The notes under the pieces are model-generated. The model saw only the letters and a program-made list of their open reading frames with translations. It did not search any database and was not told where the DNA came from. Both the position numbers and the translations under genes were made by a program. A DNA stretch of 50,689 nt from an uncultured Collinsella sp. (GTDB taxonomy: Bacteria; Actinomycetota; Coriobacteriia; Coriobacteriales; Coriobacteriaceae), in the NCBI GenBank assembly GCA_900546455.1, contig URCS01000006.1, positions 1-50,689 of the forward strand. The letters are read 5' to 3'. Below are positions 1-7,206 of this stretch, one piece after another; position 1 is the stretch's first letter, and each line of letters starts with the position of its first letter.

Positions 1-640
1 AGCGCATGGCGTCCGCACGCTCCAGCGAATCTTCCATGCCCCAGCCCATCAACACGCTCGATGCCCGTAGGCGCAAACGCACGGGGTCGGCCGGCGCGCG
101 CCCCGGTACATCAATCGCATCCTGTACCGCCAGTACCGTACGACCGCGGCGCAAAAACTGTGGGATAAGCCGCATGCACATCGAGATCATGAGCGCGATC
201 ACCGGCGCGGCGTTGCCCAACAGTGCGAGCACCTTGTCGTATTCGAGCATCGACGCCGCGGCCTCAAACCACAGCACGCTCGCCACAAACAGCCCACCCA
301 TGCACAAGCCATATACCATGCTTTCCAGATACACCGCGCGCACGCCGATGCGAAACAGCTCGGTCGAGCCCGATGCACTAAACAGAGGGTTGACCAGCGC
401 AATGATCAAAATCACCGGCAGCTGCCAGCGAAGTGCCCCAAACGTGTGGGCAGCCCCGCGCGTCGCAAATCCATACGCCAACCCGCCTGCGAGCGACAGC
501 GCAATCAGCACCGGCTGCATCGAGAACATGGTGAGCCCCAGCGTCAACACAATATAGAGTGCCGGCACCGCCGGATGCGACATCGAGAATGCCGCGACGG
601 GCTCGGCGCCCGATTCCTCTCGCATGTTGTCCATAGGCAT
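1..640 (-). CDS. ECF transporter transmembrane (T) component, C-terminus cut off by window edge
   Basis: The reverse strand stays open from an ATG at 640 to the window edge, giving 213 residues with no stop. The protein is hydrophobic with several membrane segments. It ends at the edge in WGMEDSLERADAMR, which matches the start of the coupling-helix motif of EcfT/CbiQ proteins (usually followed by an Ala-Arg-Gly signature). Such proteins join vitamin- or metal-binding S components to paired ATPases in the membrane. The start was chosen because GGGAGG lies six bases upstream of ATG 640; in-frame ATGs at 634 and 625 are alternatives. It is transcribed divergently from glmU across a 193-bp gap. 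The substrate cannot be told from this part, and the partner ATPases would lie outside the window. Confidence 0.8.
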   Translation of the reverse strand, partial: MPMDNMREESGAEPVAAFSMSHPAVPALYIVLTLGLTMFSMQPVLIALSLAGGLAYGFATRGAAHTFGALRWQLPVILIIALVNPLFSASGSTELFRIGVRAVYLESMVYGLCMGGLFVASVLWFEAAASMLEYDKVLALLGNAAPVIALMISMCMRLIPQFLRRGRTVLAVQDAIDVPGRAPADPVRLRLRASSVLMGWGMEDSLERADAMR

Positions 641-833
641 CCCCGCCCTCCCGCCAAATCACCGACGCCGAAGCACTGCCGGCACCGCCTGCAAGCAGCG
701 CAAACGCCGCACCGCCGGCCCAAGCCTCAGCTGCCGCAAACCAATCGTTACGCGCTCATCATATGCCTGCGGTATCATATTGCGCCGTGTATCGTTTCCA
801 AACACACGTCTCTATAACGTAACAGGAGATCAC

Positions 834-2246
834 ATGGACGCAACCGCAATTATCCTCGCCGCCGGCGAGGGCACCCGCATGAAGTCGAACCACTGCAAGG
901 TTTCGCACAAGATCCTGGGTAAGCCCATGGTCCAGTGGATCGTCGACGCCACCATCAAGGCCGGCTGCAGCCGCGTCGTGGTCGTCATCGGCAGCCACGC
1001 CGACGAGATGCGCGCCCTCATCGATGGCGCCTATGCCAACAGCGCCACCAAGGTCGAGTGCGTCGAGCAGACCGAGCGCCTGGGCACCGGTCACGCCGTA
1101 AAGGTCGCGCTCGAGGCCTGCGGCATCACGCAAGGCCCCGTCGTCGTGCTCAACGGCGACCTGCCGCTCATCACCGCCGACACCGTCGCCAAGTTCGCGC
1201 AGACCGTCGCCACCGGCGAGCTCGCCTGCACCGTCATGACCATGACCCCGCCCGACCCCTTCGGCTACGGCCGCATCAAGCTGGGCGCCGATGGTCAGAT
1301 CGAGCGCATCATCGAGCAGAAGGACTGCACGCCCGAGCAGGCCGCCACGCTGCTGGAGTGCAACGCCGGCTGCTACGCCTTCGACGGCGCGCAGCTTGCC
1401 GCCCACATCAACGAGATCGGCAACGACAACGCACAGTCCGAGTACTACCTGCCCGACATGCTCGAAATCCTCAAGGGTCACGGCCAGGCGGTCTCCATCT
1501 TCCACTGTGACGACTACCGCGACGGCCTGGGCGTCAACAGCCGCATCCAGCTCGCGCAGCTCACCGCCATCGCGCGCGACCGCATCAACGAGCACTGGAT
1601 GGCCAAGGGCGTCACGTTCATCGATCCCACGCAGGCCTGGATCGGCCCCGATGCCGTCATCGGCCGAGACACCATCGTGTGGCCGCAGACGCATCTGATC
1701 GGTCACGTCACCGTGGGCGAAGAGTGCCAGCTCGGCCCCAACAGCCGCCTCACCGACACCACCGTCGGCAGCGGCTGCATCATCGATGAGACCATCGCCA
1801 TCGAGGCCGTCATCGAGAACGGCGTCGACTGCGGCCCGCGCGCCTACCTGCGCCCGGGCACCCACATGCTCGACGGCTCCAAGGCCGGCACGCACGTGGA
1901 GATCAAGAAGTCCACGATCGGCGAGGGTTCCAAGGTGCCCCACCTGTCCTACATCGGCGACACCACCATGGGCTCCGGCGTCAACGTGGGCGCGGGCTCC
2001 ATCACCTGCAACTACGACGGCGTCCACAAGCACAAGACCGTCATCGGCAAAGATGCCTTCATCGGTTCCGACACCATGATGGTCGCGCCCGCCCAGATTG
2101 GCGACGGCGCACTCGTGGCCGCCGGCTCCGTCATCACCGAGCCGGTCCCGGCCGACGCACTCGGTCTGGGCCGCGCCCGTCAGGTAAATATTGAGGGCTG
2201 GGCCGCCGATTATCGCCGCCATCTGCACGAGGACGACGAGGCATAA
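834..2246 (+). CDS. glmU: Bifunctional GlmU: GlcNAc-1-phosphate uridyltransferase and glucosamine-1-phosphate acetyltransferase
   Basis: This 470-residue cytoplasmic enzyme makes UDP-GlcNAc for peptidoglycan in two steps: acetylation of glucosamine-1-phosphate by the C-terminal domain, then UTP transfer by the N-terminal domain. The nucleotide-binding signature LAAGEGTRMKS starts near residue 8. The C-terminal half is a left-handed beta-helix of hexapeptide repeats. The probable acetyltransfer histidine is H370, in VPHLSYIGD. Length is normal for the family. An open frame continues upstream to 624, but ATG 834 follows an AGGAGAT ribosome site and matches family N-termini. A hairpin terminator follows, so prs is probably a separate unit although glmU-prs-pth is a common gene order. 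Confidence 0.97.
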   Translation: MDATAIILAAGEGTRMKSNHCKVSHKILGKPMVQWIVDATIKAGCSRVVVVIGSHADEMRALIDGAYANSATKVECVEQTERLGTGHAVKVALEACGITQGPVVVLNGDLPLITADTVAKFAQTVATGELACTVMTMTPPDPFGYGRIKLGADGQIERIIEQKDCTPEQAATLLECNAGCYAFDGAQLAAHINEIGNDNAQSEYYLPDMLEILKGHGQAVSIFHCDDYRDGLGVNSRIQLAQLTAIARDRINEHWMAKGVTFIDPTQAWIGPDAVIGRDTIVWPQTHLIGHVTVGEECQLGPNSRLTDTTVGSGCIIDETIAIEAVIENGVDCGPRAYLRPGTHMLDGSKAGTHVEIKKSTIGEGSKVPHLSYIGDTTMGSGVNVGAGSITCNYDGVHKHKTVIGKDAFIGSDTMMVAPAQIGDGALVAAGSVITEPVPADALGLGRARQVNIEGWAADYRRHLHEDDEA

Positions 2247-2261
2247 CGTTTCGCCAAGCAC

Positions 2262-2296
2262 AAAAGGAGCTGTTCCATGGGGACGGCTCCTTTTTC
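2262..2296 (+). terminator. Rho-independent terminator of glmU
   Basis: AAAAGGAGC is paired with GCTCC plus five T residues. The stem extends inward through a U-G wobble and a one-base bulge to an ATGG loop. It starts 16 bases after the glmU stop codon. Confidence 0.8.
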
Positions 2297-2438
2297 TATC
2301 GTGACCTGCGCGACCGGATGAGTGGTCGGTTCGTGTCCGTTGACGGTAAAGACGTTATCAAGACCCGATTAACCCCGCCGCACGGTTACAATGCAAAAAG
2401 GCATCTATATGGCATTCGATGTATAAAGGAGAAGGGTA

Positions 2439-3425
2439 ATGCCGATTAATGATCCCGAGAAGTCGGAGAATATGCGCAAGTCCATCCGCGTGTATTCCGG
2501 TTCCTCCAACCGTCCCCTCGCTCAGAAGATCGCTGAGTACCTTGGGGTCGAGCTTTCGGGCCTTACGCTAAAGCAGTTCGCCAACGGTGAGATTTACGCC
2601 CGCTACGACGAGACCGTCCGCGGCGCCGACGTCTTCCTGATTCAGTCCGTAGCCGGCGGCAACGTCAACGACATGCTCATGGAGCTGCTCATCGCCACCG
2701 ACGCTGCCAAGCGCGCATCCGCCCGCTCCATCACCGCCGTTATCACCCACTACGGCTATGCCCGCCAGGACCGCAAGGCCGGCCCGCGCGAGCCCATTAC
2801 CGCCCGCCTCGTCGCCAACCTGCTCGAGCGCGCCGGCGTCGACCGCATCATCACCCTCGACCTGCACCAAGGTCAGATCCAGGGCTTCTTTGATATCCCG
2901 GTTAACCACCTGTCCGCACTGCCGCTGTTTGGCCAGTACTACAACAACATGCACTTCGACACCGACAACCTGGTTGTCGTCTCCCCCGACGTGGGTCGCG
3001 CCAAGGCCGCCAAGAAGCTGTCCGACATGCTCGGCTGCGACCTGGCCATCGCCCACAAGGGCCGTCCGCGCCACAACGCCGCCGAGGTCATGGGCATCAT
3101 CGGTGACATCAAGGGCAAGACTTGCGTCATCAACGACGACATGATCGACACCGCTGGCACCCTGTGCGCCAACGTCAAGGAGCTCAAGGCTATGGGCGCT
3201 GGCGACATCTACGTCTGCGCCACCCACGGCATCTTCTCCGGTCCGGCCATCGAGCGTCTGAACGACGCCCCGATCGTCGAGTGCGTCGTCACCGACGCCA
3301 TTCCCGTCGAGGTGGGCGGCAAGATCAAGACCATCTCGGTCGCCGAGGAGTTCGCCCAGGCCATCTCCGCCGTTTACCACGAGGAGCCCGTCTCCACGCT
3401 CGTCGGCGGCGACTTCGCGCTGTAG
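2439..3425 (+). CDS. prs: Ribose-phosphate pyrophosphokinase (PRPP synthetase, class I)
   Basis: This 328-residue enzyme transfers pyrophosphate from ATP to ribose 5-phosphate. Its product PRPP feeds the purine genes in this window (purF uses it directly) as well as pyrimidine, histidine and NAD synthesis. The class I signature YGYARQDRKAGPREPIT starts at residue 105. The ribose-binding stretch DLHQGQIQGFFDIP and the PRPP loop VINDDMIDTAGTL (residues 230-242) are intact. The start at 2439 is preceded by AAAGGAG and gives an N-terminus like that of Bacillus Prs; an internal Met at codon 12 is a weaker option. Confidence 0.97.
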   Translation: MPINDPEKSENMRKSIRVYSGSSNRPLAQKIAEYLGVELSGLTLKQFANGEIYARYDETVRGADVFLIQSVAGGNVNDMLMELLIATDAAKRASARSITAVITHYGYARQDRKAGPREPITARLVANLLERAGVDRIITLDLHQGQIQGFFDIPVNHLSALPLFGQYYNNMHFDTDNLVVVSPDVGRAKAAKKLSDMLGCDLAIAHKGRPRHNAAEVMGIIGDIKGKTCVINDDMIDTAGTLCANVKELKAMGAGDIYVCATHGIFSGPAIERLNDAPIVECVVTDAIPVEVGGKIKTISVAEEFAQAISAVYHEEPVSTLVGGDFAL

Positions 3426-3453
3426 TCGCATCGTCCTTGCAACCCGGCGCATC

Positions 3454-3531
3454 GCCGCCGGAACAGAAGAAACCCCCGCGCTCCCCCTTGCTTCGCAAAG
3501 GTCGCGCGGGGGTTTCTTCTGTTCCGGCGGC
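3454..3531. terminator. 28-bp perfect inverted repeat, bidirectional terminator after prs
   Basis: Arms at 3454-3481 and 3504-3531 are perfectly complementary over 28 bp and enclose a 22-base loop. The GC-rich inner part CCCCCGCGC/GCGCGGGGG is flanked by AGAAGAAA on one side and TTTCTTCT on the other, so it can terminate on either strand. The loop holds a smaller TTGC/GCAA hairpin. The symmetry is greater than in most terminators. Confidence 0.75.
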
Positions 3532-3648
3532 TCGCTCTGCCGCGGCCGTGCTTTTGTCTGGTGGGATTTCGCTGAAGCAAAGCCTCGCATTCGGCGGGCG
3601 TGGTAGCCTTTGTCGTTGATTGAACTATTTACGTAACGGAGGACAAAC

Positions 3649-4278
3649 ATGGCAGCTGCACAGCCGCTTAAGATTCGCATGGTTGCCGGACTTGGCAACC
3701 CGGGCGAGGAATATGCAGAGACCCGTCACAACGCCGGCTTTAAGGCAATCGACGAACTGGCCCGTCAGGCCGGCGTCACGTACTGGAAAAACCAGGCCGG
3801 CGCCGAGGTCGCGCTCATCAACATCAACGACCCCGAGGAAGAGGACGGCAAGCGCCAGATTGTGCTGGTCAAGCCGCAGTCGTACATGAATACCTCGGGC
3901 GGCCCCATCTCCAAGCTCTGCCGCGAATACAAGATCAAGGCCGAGGAGCTGCTCGTAATCCACGACGAGCTCGATATTCCCGCCGGCGATGTGCGCGTCA
4001 AGGTGGGCGGCGGCCATGCCGGCCACAACGGCCTGCGCTCCATCATCGACAAGATGGGCAGTCGCGACTTTAGCCGCATCCGCACCGGCATCGGCAACCC
4101 TCCCGGCAAGATGGCCGTCGCCGACTACGTGCTCAAGCAGCTGCGCGCCCGCGAGGCCGAGGATTTCCAGGACACCTGCGCCCGCGCCGCCGATGCCGCC
4201 GGCCTGGCGATCGTGCACGGCGTGGTCTATGCCCGCGACCATGTCAACGGCGCCGCCTCCGCCAACGGCAAGCACTAA
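3649..4278 (+). CDS. pth: Peptidyl-tRNA hydrolase
   Basis: This 209-residue protein cleaves peptidyl-tRNA released from stalled ribosomes and recycles tRNA in the cytoplasm. The N-terminal GLGNPGEEY and RHNAGF motifs are present, with H27 as the expected catalytic histidine. HDELDIP near residue 104 and GGGHAGHNGLRSI follow in the usual order. The length is slightly above the usual 185-200 residues because of a short Ala/Asn-rich tail. The start has GGAGG at 3640-3644. It stands alone, bounded by the prs terminator and by a large nested palindrome that begins two bases after the stop codon. Confidence 0.96.
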   Translation: MAAAQPLKIRMVAGLGNPGEEYAETRHNAGFKAIDELARQAGVTYWKNQAGAEVALININDPEEEDGKRQIVLVKPQSYMNTSGGPISKLCREYKIKAEELLVIHDELDIPAGDVRVKVGGGHAGHNGLRSIIDKMGSRDFSRIRTGIGNPPGKMAVADYVLKQLRAREAEDFQDTCARAADAAGLAIVHGVVYARDHVNGAASANGKH

Positions 4279-4279
4279 A

Positions 4280-4479
4280 ACCTACCATTTAGGGACAGGT
4301 TTATTTTGGCAGCGTTTATCTGCGAAAACGCCGCAACGGCCGCATCGCAATAAACGCTGCCCCGCCATACATACGTAGCATCCCAAAGGGGGCCGGTCTC
4401 ACCGCAACGCGAGACCGGCCCCCTTCGCCGTTTTGCCTGATAAAACCGACCAAAATAAACCTGTCCCTTTTTGGTAGGT
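4280..4479. repeat. 200-bp nested palindromic element with GGGACAG arms
   Basis: Outer arms at 4280-4309 and 4450-4479 pair over 30 bp with about four mismatches; both carry GGGACAGGTTTATTTTGG. Inside is a second hairpin (CAGCGTTTAT at 4310-4319 with ATAAACGCTG at 4350-4359) and a third, GC-rich hairpin at 4388-4423. There is no reading frame. It fills the pth-nfnA gap and resembles a miniature inverted-repeat element. The arm sequence recurs beside purF (19631-19669). Confidence 0.8.
4388..4423 (+). terminator. Probable pth terminator inside the nested palindrome
   Basis: GGGGGCCGGTCTC at 4388-4400 pairs perfectly with 4411-4423 around a 10-base loop. It is flanked by AAA upstream and CTT downstream. 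The T tract is weak, so its strength is uncertain. Confidence 0.5.
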
Positions 4480-4541
4480 CAGACGGGATAAACCGTTTTC
4501 CCACCTGCCGAAGAAACACGTAAACGGCATGGCCATGAGGG

Positions 4542-4547
4542 TATAAT
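4542..4547 (+). promoter_or_regulatory. Candidate -10 box of the nfnAB promoter
   Basis: A consensus TATAAT lies 106 bases upstream of the nfnA start codon, just outside the nested palindrome. No convincing -35 hexamer is visible at 17 bp spacing (ACGTAA-like only). If used, it gives a leader of about 100 bases. Confidence 0.5.
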
Positions 4548-4551
4548 TTGC

Positions 4552-4634
4552 ACCGTATGTTTGCACAACGCCTGTGCGCGTACGGTTTTATTCGGGCTAC
4601 CGTCCATTTCCGTGGAGGCACGGTTCGGCAGCCC
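4552..4634 (+). promoter_or_regulatory. Structured 5' leader of nfnAB: two consecutive hairpins
   Basis: Hairpin 1 pairs ACCGTA (4552-4557) with TACGGT (4581-4586), with inner GCAC/GTGC pairing, and is followed by TTTTATT. Hairpin 2 pairs GGGCT near 4594 with AGCCC near 4634, with inner CCGT/ACGG pairing. The ribosome site GAGAGGGG follows directly. This could be an attenuator or a stabilising leader; it matches no riboswitch class I recognise. Confidence 0.4.
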
Positions 4635-4652
4635 TTACAAGAGAGGGGTTCT

Positions 4653-5492
4653 ATGTATAAGATCCTGGAGAAGACGCAGTTCTCGGAGAAGGTGTTCAAG
4701 TTCCGCATCGAGGCGCCTGCAATCGCCAAACATGCGCACGCTGGACAGTTCCTCATGGTTCGCGCCAACGAGACGGGCGAGCGCGTCCCGTTTACCCTGG
4801 CCGGCTGGAACGGTGACGAGGGCTGGGTCGAGTTCATCTTCATGGTGATCGGCAAGACCACCGAAATGCTTTCCACCTACGAGGCCGGCGAGTCGCTGCG
4901 CGACGTCGTGGGCCCGCTGGGAGTTCCCACCGAGATGGCCGAGGGCCCCTGCGCCGTCATCGGCGGCGGCGTCGGCCTGGCAATTGCCTTCCCGGTCGCC
5001 AAGCACCTGGTCGAGACCGGCCACGAGGTGCACGCCATCATGGGCGCCCGCACCAAGGACCTCCTGCTCATGGAGGACCAGTTCCGCGAGCTCCTCGACG
5101 AGGACCACATCCACATCACCACTGACGACGGCTCCTACGGCGAGCAGGGCGTTGTCACCGCTCCGCTGGAGCGTCTGCTGCAGGACAAGGCCGTGAGCCA
5201 GGTCTTCTGCGTCGGCCCCGTTCCGATGATGAAGTTCTCGACCCTCACCGCCCAGAAGTACGACACCCCCATCACCGCGTCGCTCAACCCCATCATGGTT
5301 GACGGCACCGGTATGTGCGGCTGCTGCCGCGTCGAGGTGGGCGGCGTGACCAAGTTCGCTTGCGTCGACGGCCCCGACTTCGATGCCACCCTGGTCGACT
5401 GGGATGACCTTCGTGCCCGCCAGGCCGCTTACCGTTCCGAAGAGGGCGCGTCCCTCAAGGCCTATGAGGAAAAGAGCTGCGCATGCCACTAG
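4653..5492 (+). CDS. NfnA/SudB-like ferredoxin:NADP+ oxidoreductase alpha subunit (FAD and 2Fe-2S protein)
   Basis: This 279-residue protein resembles the small subunit of the NADH-dependent ferredoxin:NADP+ transhydrogenase (NfnAB) and of sulfide dehydrogenase. The N-terminal half is a ferredoxin-reductase-type FAD domain (VPFTLAGW), followed by a nucleotide-binding fold (AVIGGGVGLAIAFPVAKHL). Near the C-terminus GTGMCGCCRVEVGG and FACVDGPDFD supply C222, C224, C225 and C237 for a 2Fe-2S cluster. ATG 4653 follows GAGAGGGG; an upstream open frame is not needed. It overlaps nfnB by 10 bases, so translation is probably coupled. The complex would balance NADH, NADPH and ferredoxin in an anaerobe. 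The pairing strongly supports the call; true electron bifurcation is inferred. Confidence 0.88.
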   Translation: MYKILEKTQFSEKVFKFRIEAPAIAKHAHAGQFLMVRANETGERVPFTLAGWNGDEGWVEFIFMVIGKTTEMLSTYEAGESLRDVVGPLGVPTEMAEGPCAVIGGGVGLAIAFPVAKHLVETGHEVHAIMGARTKDLLLMEDQFRELLDEDHIHITTDDGSYGEQGVVTAPLERLLQDKAVSQVFCVGPVPMMKFSTLTAQKYDTPITASLNPIMVDGTGMCGCCRVEVGGVTKFACVDGPDFDATLVDWDDLRARQAAYRSEEGASLKAYEEKSCACH

Positions 5493-6892
5493 TTAACGGT
5501 CGTTTCGTTGCCGATATGAAGTCGCCCCGCACCCCCGATAACGAGGAGCCGGCTGCCGAGCGCGCCTGCGACTTCCGCCCCGTCGACAAGGGCTTCACCG
5601 AGGAGATGGCGCTGGCCGAGGCCGAGCGCTGCCTCAACTGCAAGAAGCCGTTCTGTGTTGAGGGCTGCCCCGTCAACATCAACATCCCCCGCTTTATCGA
5701 GCAGATCCGCGCGAAGGACTTCGGCGGCGCCCTCGATACCATCCGCGAGGACTCCATGCTTCCCGCCATCTGCGGCCGCGTCTGCCCGCAGGAGAACCAG
5801 TGCGAGGGTAAGTGCATCCGCGGTAAGAAGTCCGAGCCCGTGGCCATCGGCCAGCTCGAGCGCTTCCTGGGTGACCGCCCCGAGCTCGCCTCCACGCCCA
5901 AGATGGCTCCCAAGAACGGCAAGAAGGTCGCCGTCGTCGGCTCCGGCCCGTCCGGCATCACCTGCGCCGGCGAGCTCGCCCGCAACGGCTTTGACGTTAC
6001 CGTCTTCGAGGCCTTCTTCACCGGCGGCGGCGTGCTGGTCTACGGCATCCCCGAGTTCCGTCTGCCCAAGGCAGTCGTCAAGCGCGAGATTGACGGCCTG
6101 GAGGACATGGGCGTCAAGTTTGAGTACAACTCCGTCGTGGGCAACATGGCCACGGCCGAGGAGCTGTTCGAGCAGGGCTTCGACGCCATCTACGTGGCGA
6201 CCGGCGCTGGCCTGCCCAAGTTCCTCAACGTCCCCGGCGAGAACCTGCCCAACGTCTTCTTCGCGAACGAGTACCTCACCCGCGTAAACCTGATGAAGGC
6301 CAACAAGTTCCCCGAGTACGACACCCCCACCAAGCATGGCAAGAACGTCGTCGTCTTTGGTGGCGGCAACGTGGCTATGGACGCCGTCCGTACCGCCAAG
6401 CGCCTGGGCGCCGAGCACGCCATCATCGCCTACCGTCGTACCGAGGACGAGATGCCCTGCCGTCGCGCCGAGCTGCACCATGCTAAGGCCGAGGGCGTCG
6501 AGGTTCTGCCGCTCGTCTCCCCGCTCGAGTTTGTCGCTGGCGAGGACGGCTCCGTGTGCGCCGTCAAGGTCCAGAAGATGGAGCTCGGCGAGCCCGACGA
6601 GTCCGGCCGCCGTCGTCCGGTGCCCATCGAGGGCGCCATCGAGGAGATCCCCTGCGACGTCGCGATCTCGGCTATCGGCACCAACGCCAACCCCTTCGCA
6701 AAGAAGATCGGCGGCAAGATGGAGCTCAACAAGTGGGGTTACATCGTCGCCGACGAGGAGACCGGCCAGACCACCGATCCCCGCATCTGGGCCGGCGGCG
6801 ACATCGTCACCGGTGCCGCTACGGTCATTCTGGCGATGGGCGCCGGCAAGAAGGCCGCCGCTTCGATCACCAAGAGCCTGCTGGGCGAGTAA
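5483..6892 (+). CDS. NfnB / GltD-like NADPH-dependent oxidoreductase beta subunit
   Basis: This 469-residue flavoprotein has the architecture of glutamate synthase small subunit (GltD) and NfnB. An N-terminal Fe-S domain carries CLNCKKPFCVEGCP (from C50) and GRVCPQENQCEGKC. Next come an FAD-binding VVGSGPSG near residue 152 and an NADP-binding VFGGGNVAMD near residue 290. The C-terminal IWAGGDIVTGAATVILAMGAG closes the FAD site. No glutamate synthase large subunit is nearby, whereas an NfnA-like partner overlaps it by 10 bases. NfnB is therefore more likely than GltD, although automatic annotation often says gltA. A terminator follows, which makes a two-gene operon. Confidence 0.88.
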   Translation: MPLVNGRFVADMKSPRTPDNEEPAAERACDFRPVDKGFTEEMALAEAERCLNCKKPFCVEGCPVNINIPRFIEQIRAKDFGGALDTIREDSMLPAICGRVCPQENQCEGKCIRGKKSEPVAIGQLERFLGDRPELASTPKMAPKNGKKVAVVGSGPSGITCAGELARNGFDVTVFEAFFTGGGVLVYGIPEFRLPKAVVKREIDGLEDMGVKFEYNSVVGNMATAEELFEQGFDAIYVATGAGLPKFLNVPGENLPNVFFANEYLTRVNLMKANKFPEYDTPTKHGKNVVVFGGGNVAMDAVRTAKRLGAEHAIIAYRRTEDEMPCRRAELHHAKAEGVEVLPLVSPLEFVAGEDGSVCAVKVQKMELGEPDESGRRRPVPIEGAIEEIPCDVAISAIGTNANPFAKKIGGKMELNKWGYIVADEETGQTTDPRIWAGGDIVTGAATVILAMGAGKKAAASITKSLLGE

Positions 6893-6920
6893 TCACCCTC
6901 AGCGTTAGCCATCAAACGGC

Positions 6921-6960
6921 AAAGTCCCCGTCGAGCACACGCCCGGCGGGGACTTTTTCT
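6921..6960 (+). terminator. Rho-independent terminator of nfnAB
   Basis: AAAGTCCCCG (6921-6930) pairs perfectly with CGGGGACTTT (6947-6956) and is followed by TTTCT. It lies 29 bases after the nfnB stop. Confidence 0.9.
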
Positions 6961-6962
6961 AT

Positions 6963-7030
6963 ACCGACCGTCCAAACCAGCACAAAGGGGACAGGCGCCT
7001 TTGTGGTGGTTTGGAGCCTGGCTGGTCGGT
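6963..7030. repeat. GGGACAG-family palindrome
   Basis: Arms 6972-6988 and 6998-7014 (CCAAACCA-C/G-CACAAAGG type) pair over 17 bp with one mismatch around the loop GGACAGGCG. An outer ACCGACC/GGTCGGT pair (6963-6969, 7024-7030) extends the structure. The stem ACCACCACAAAGG is shared with the elements at 9594 and 11205. Confidence 0.8.
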
Positions 7031-7033
7031 TTG

Positions 7034-7168
7034 TCTCGATCTGTAACAGGTAGGCCACGTTGAGTCCCGTAGTTGTTACAGATTGAGACATTGTGCGAAC
7101 ATCCGCCTGTTCATCTCAATCTGTAACAACTGGAGCCGTTTCGGGCAGCTTGGTGTTACAGATTGAGA
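7034..7168. repeat. Four 15-bp repeats in alternating orientation with exact 40-bp period
   Basis: TCTCAATCTGTAACA occurs at 7034-7048 (one G variant) and 7114-7128. Its reverse complement occurs at 7074-7088 and 7154-7168. The three spacers are each exactly 25 bases and are unlike one another. Any neighbouring pair can form a 15-bp hairpin, so alternative structures are mutually exclusive. It lies between the nfnAB terminator and the 3' end of the surface-protein gene. No cas genes are present and the alternating orientation excludes an ordinary CRISPR array. Confidence 0.85.
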
Positions 7169-7206
7169 TTTTGCTGAGGCCGAGAATGGGCGCTGCCACC
7201 AAAAAC

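Noticed and set aside
6..557. A 183-codon + strand frame at the left edge
   Set aside because: The minus strand of the same DNA gives a coherent EcfT-like membrane protein; the + strand product is Ser/Ala/Arg-rich and lacks any motif.
641..833. A small gene (about 39 codons) upstream of the EcfT-like gene on the minus strand, starting near 777
   Set aside because: It is Arg/Leu-rich without a recognised motif or ribosome site and ends just before the next ribosome site; probably chance.
7034..7168. Reading the array as a CRISPR
   Set aside because: Repeats are only 15 bp, alternate in orientation, and no cas genes are in the window.
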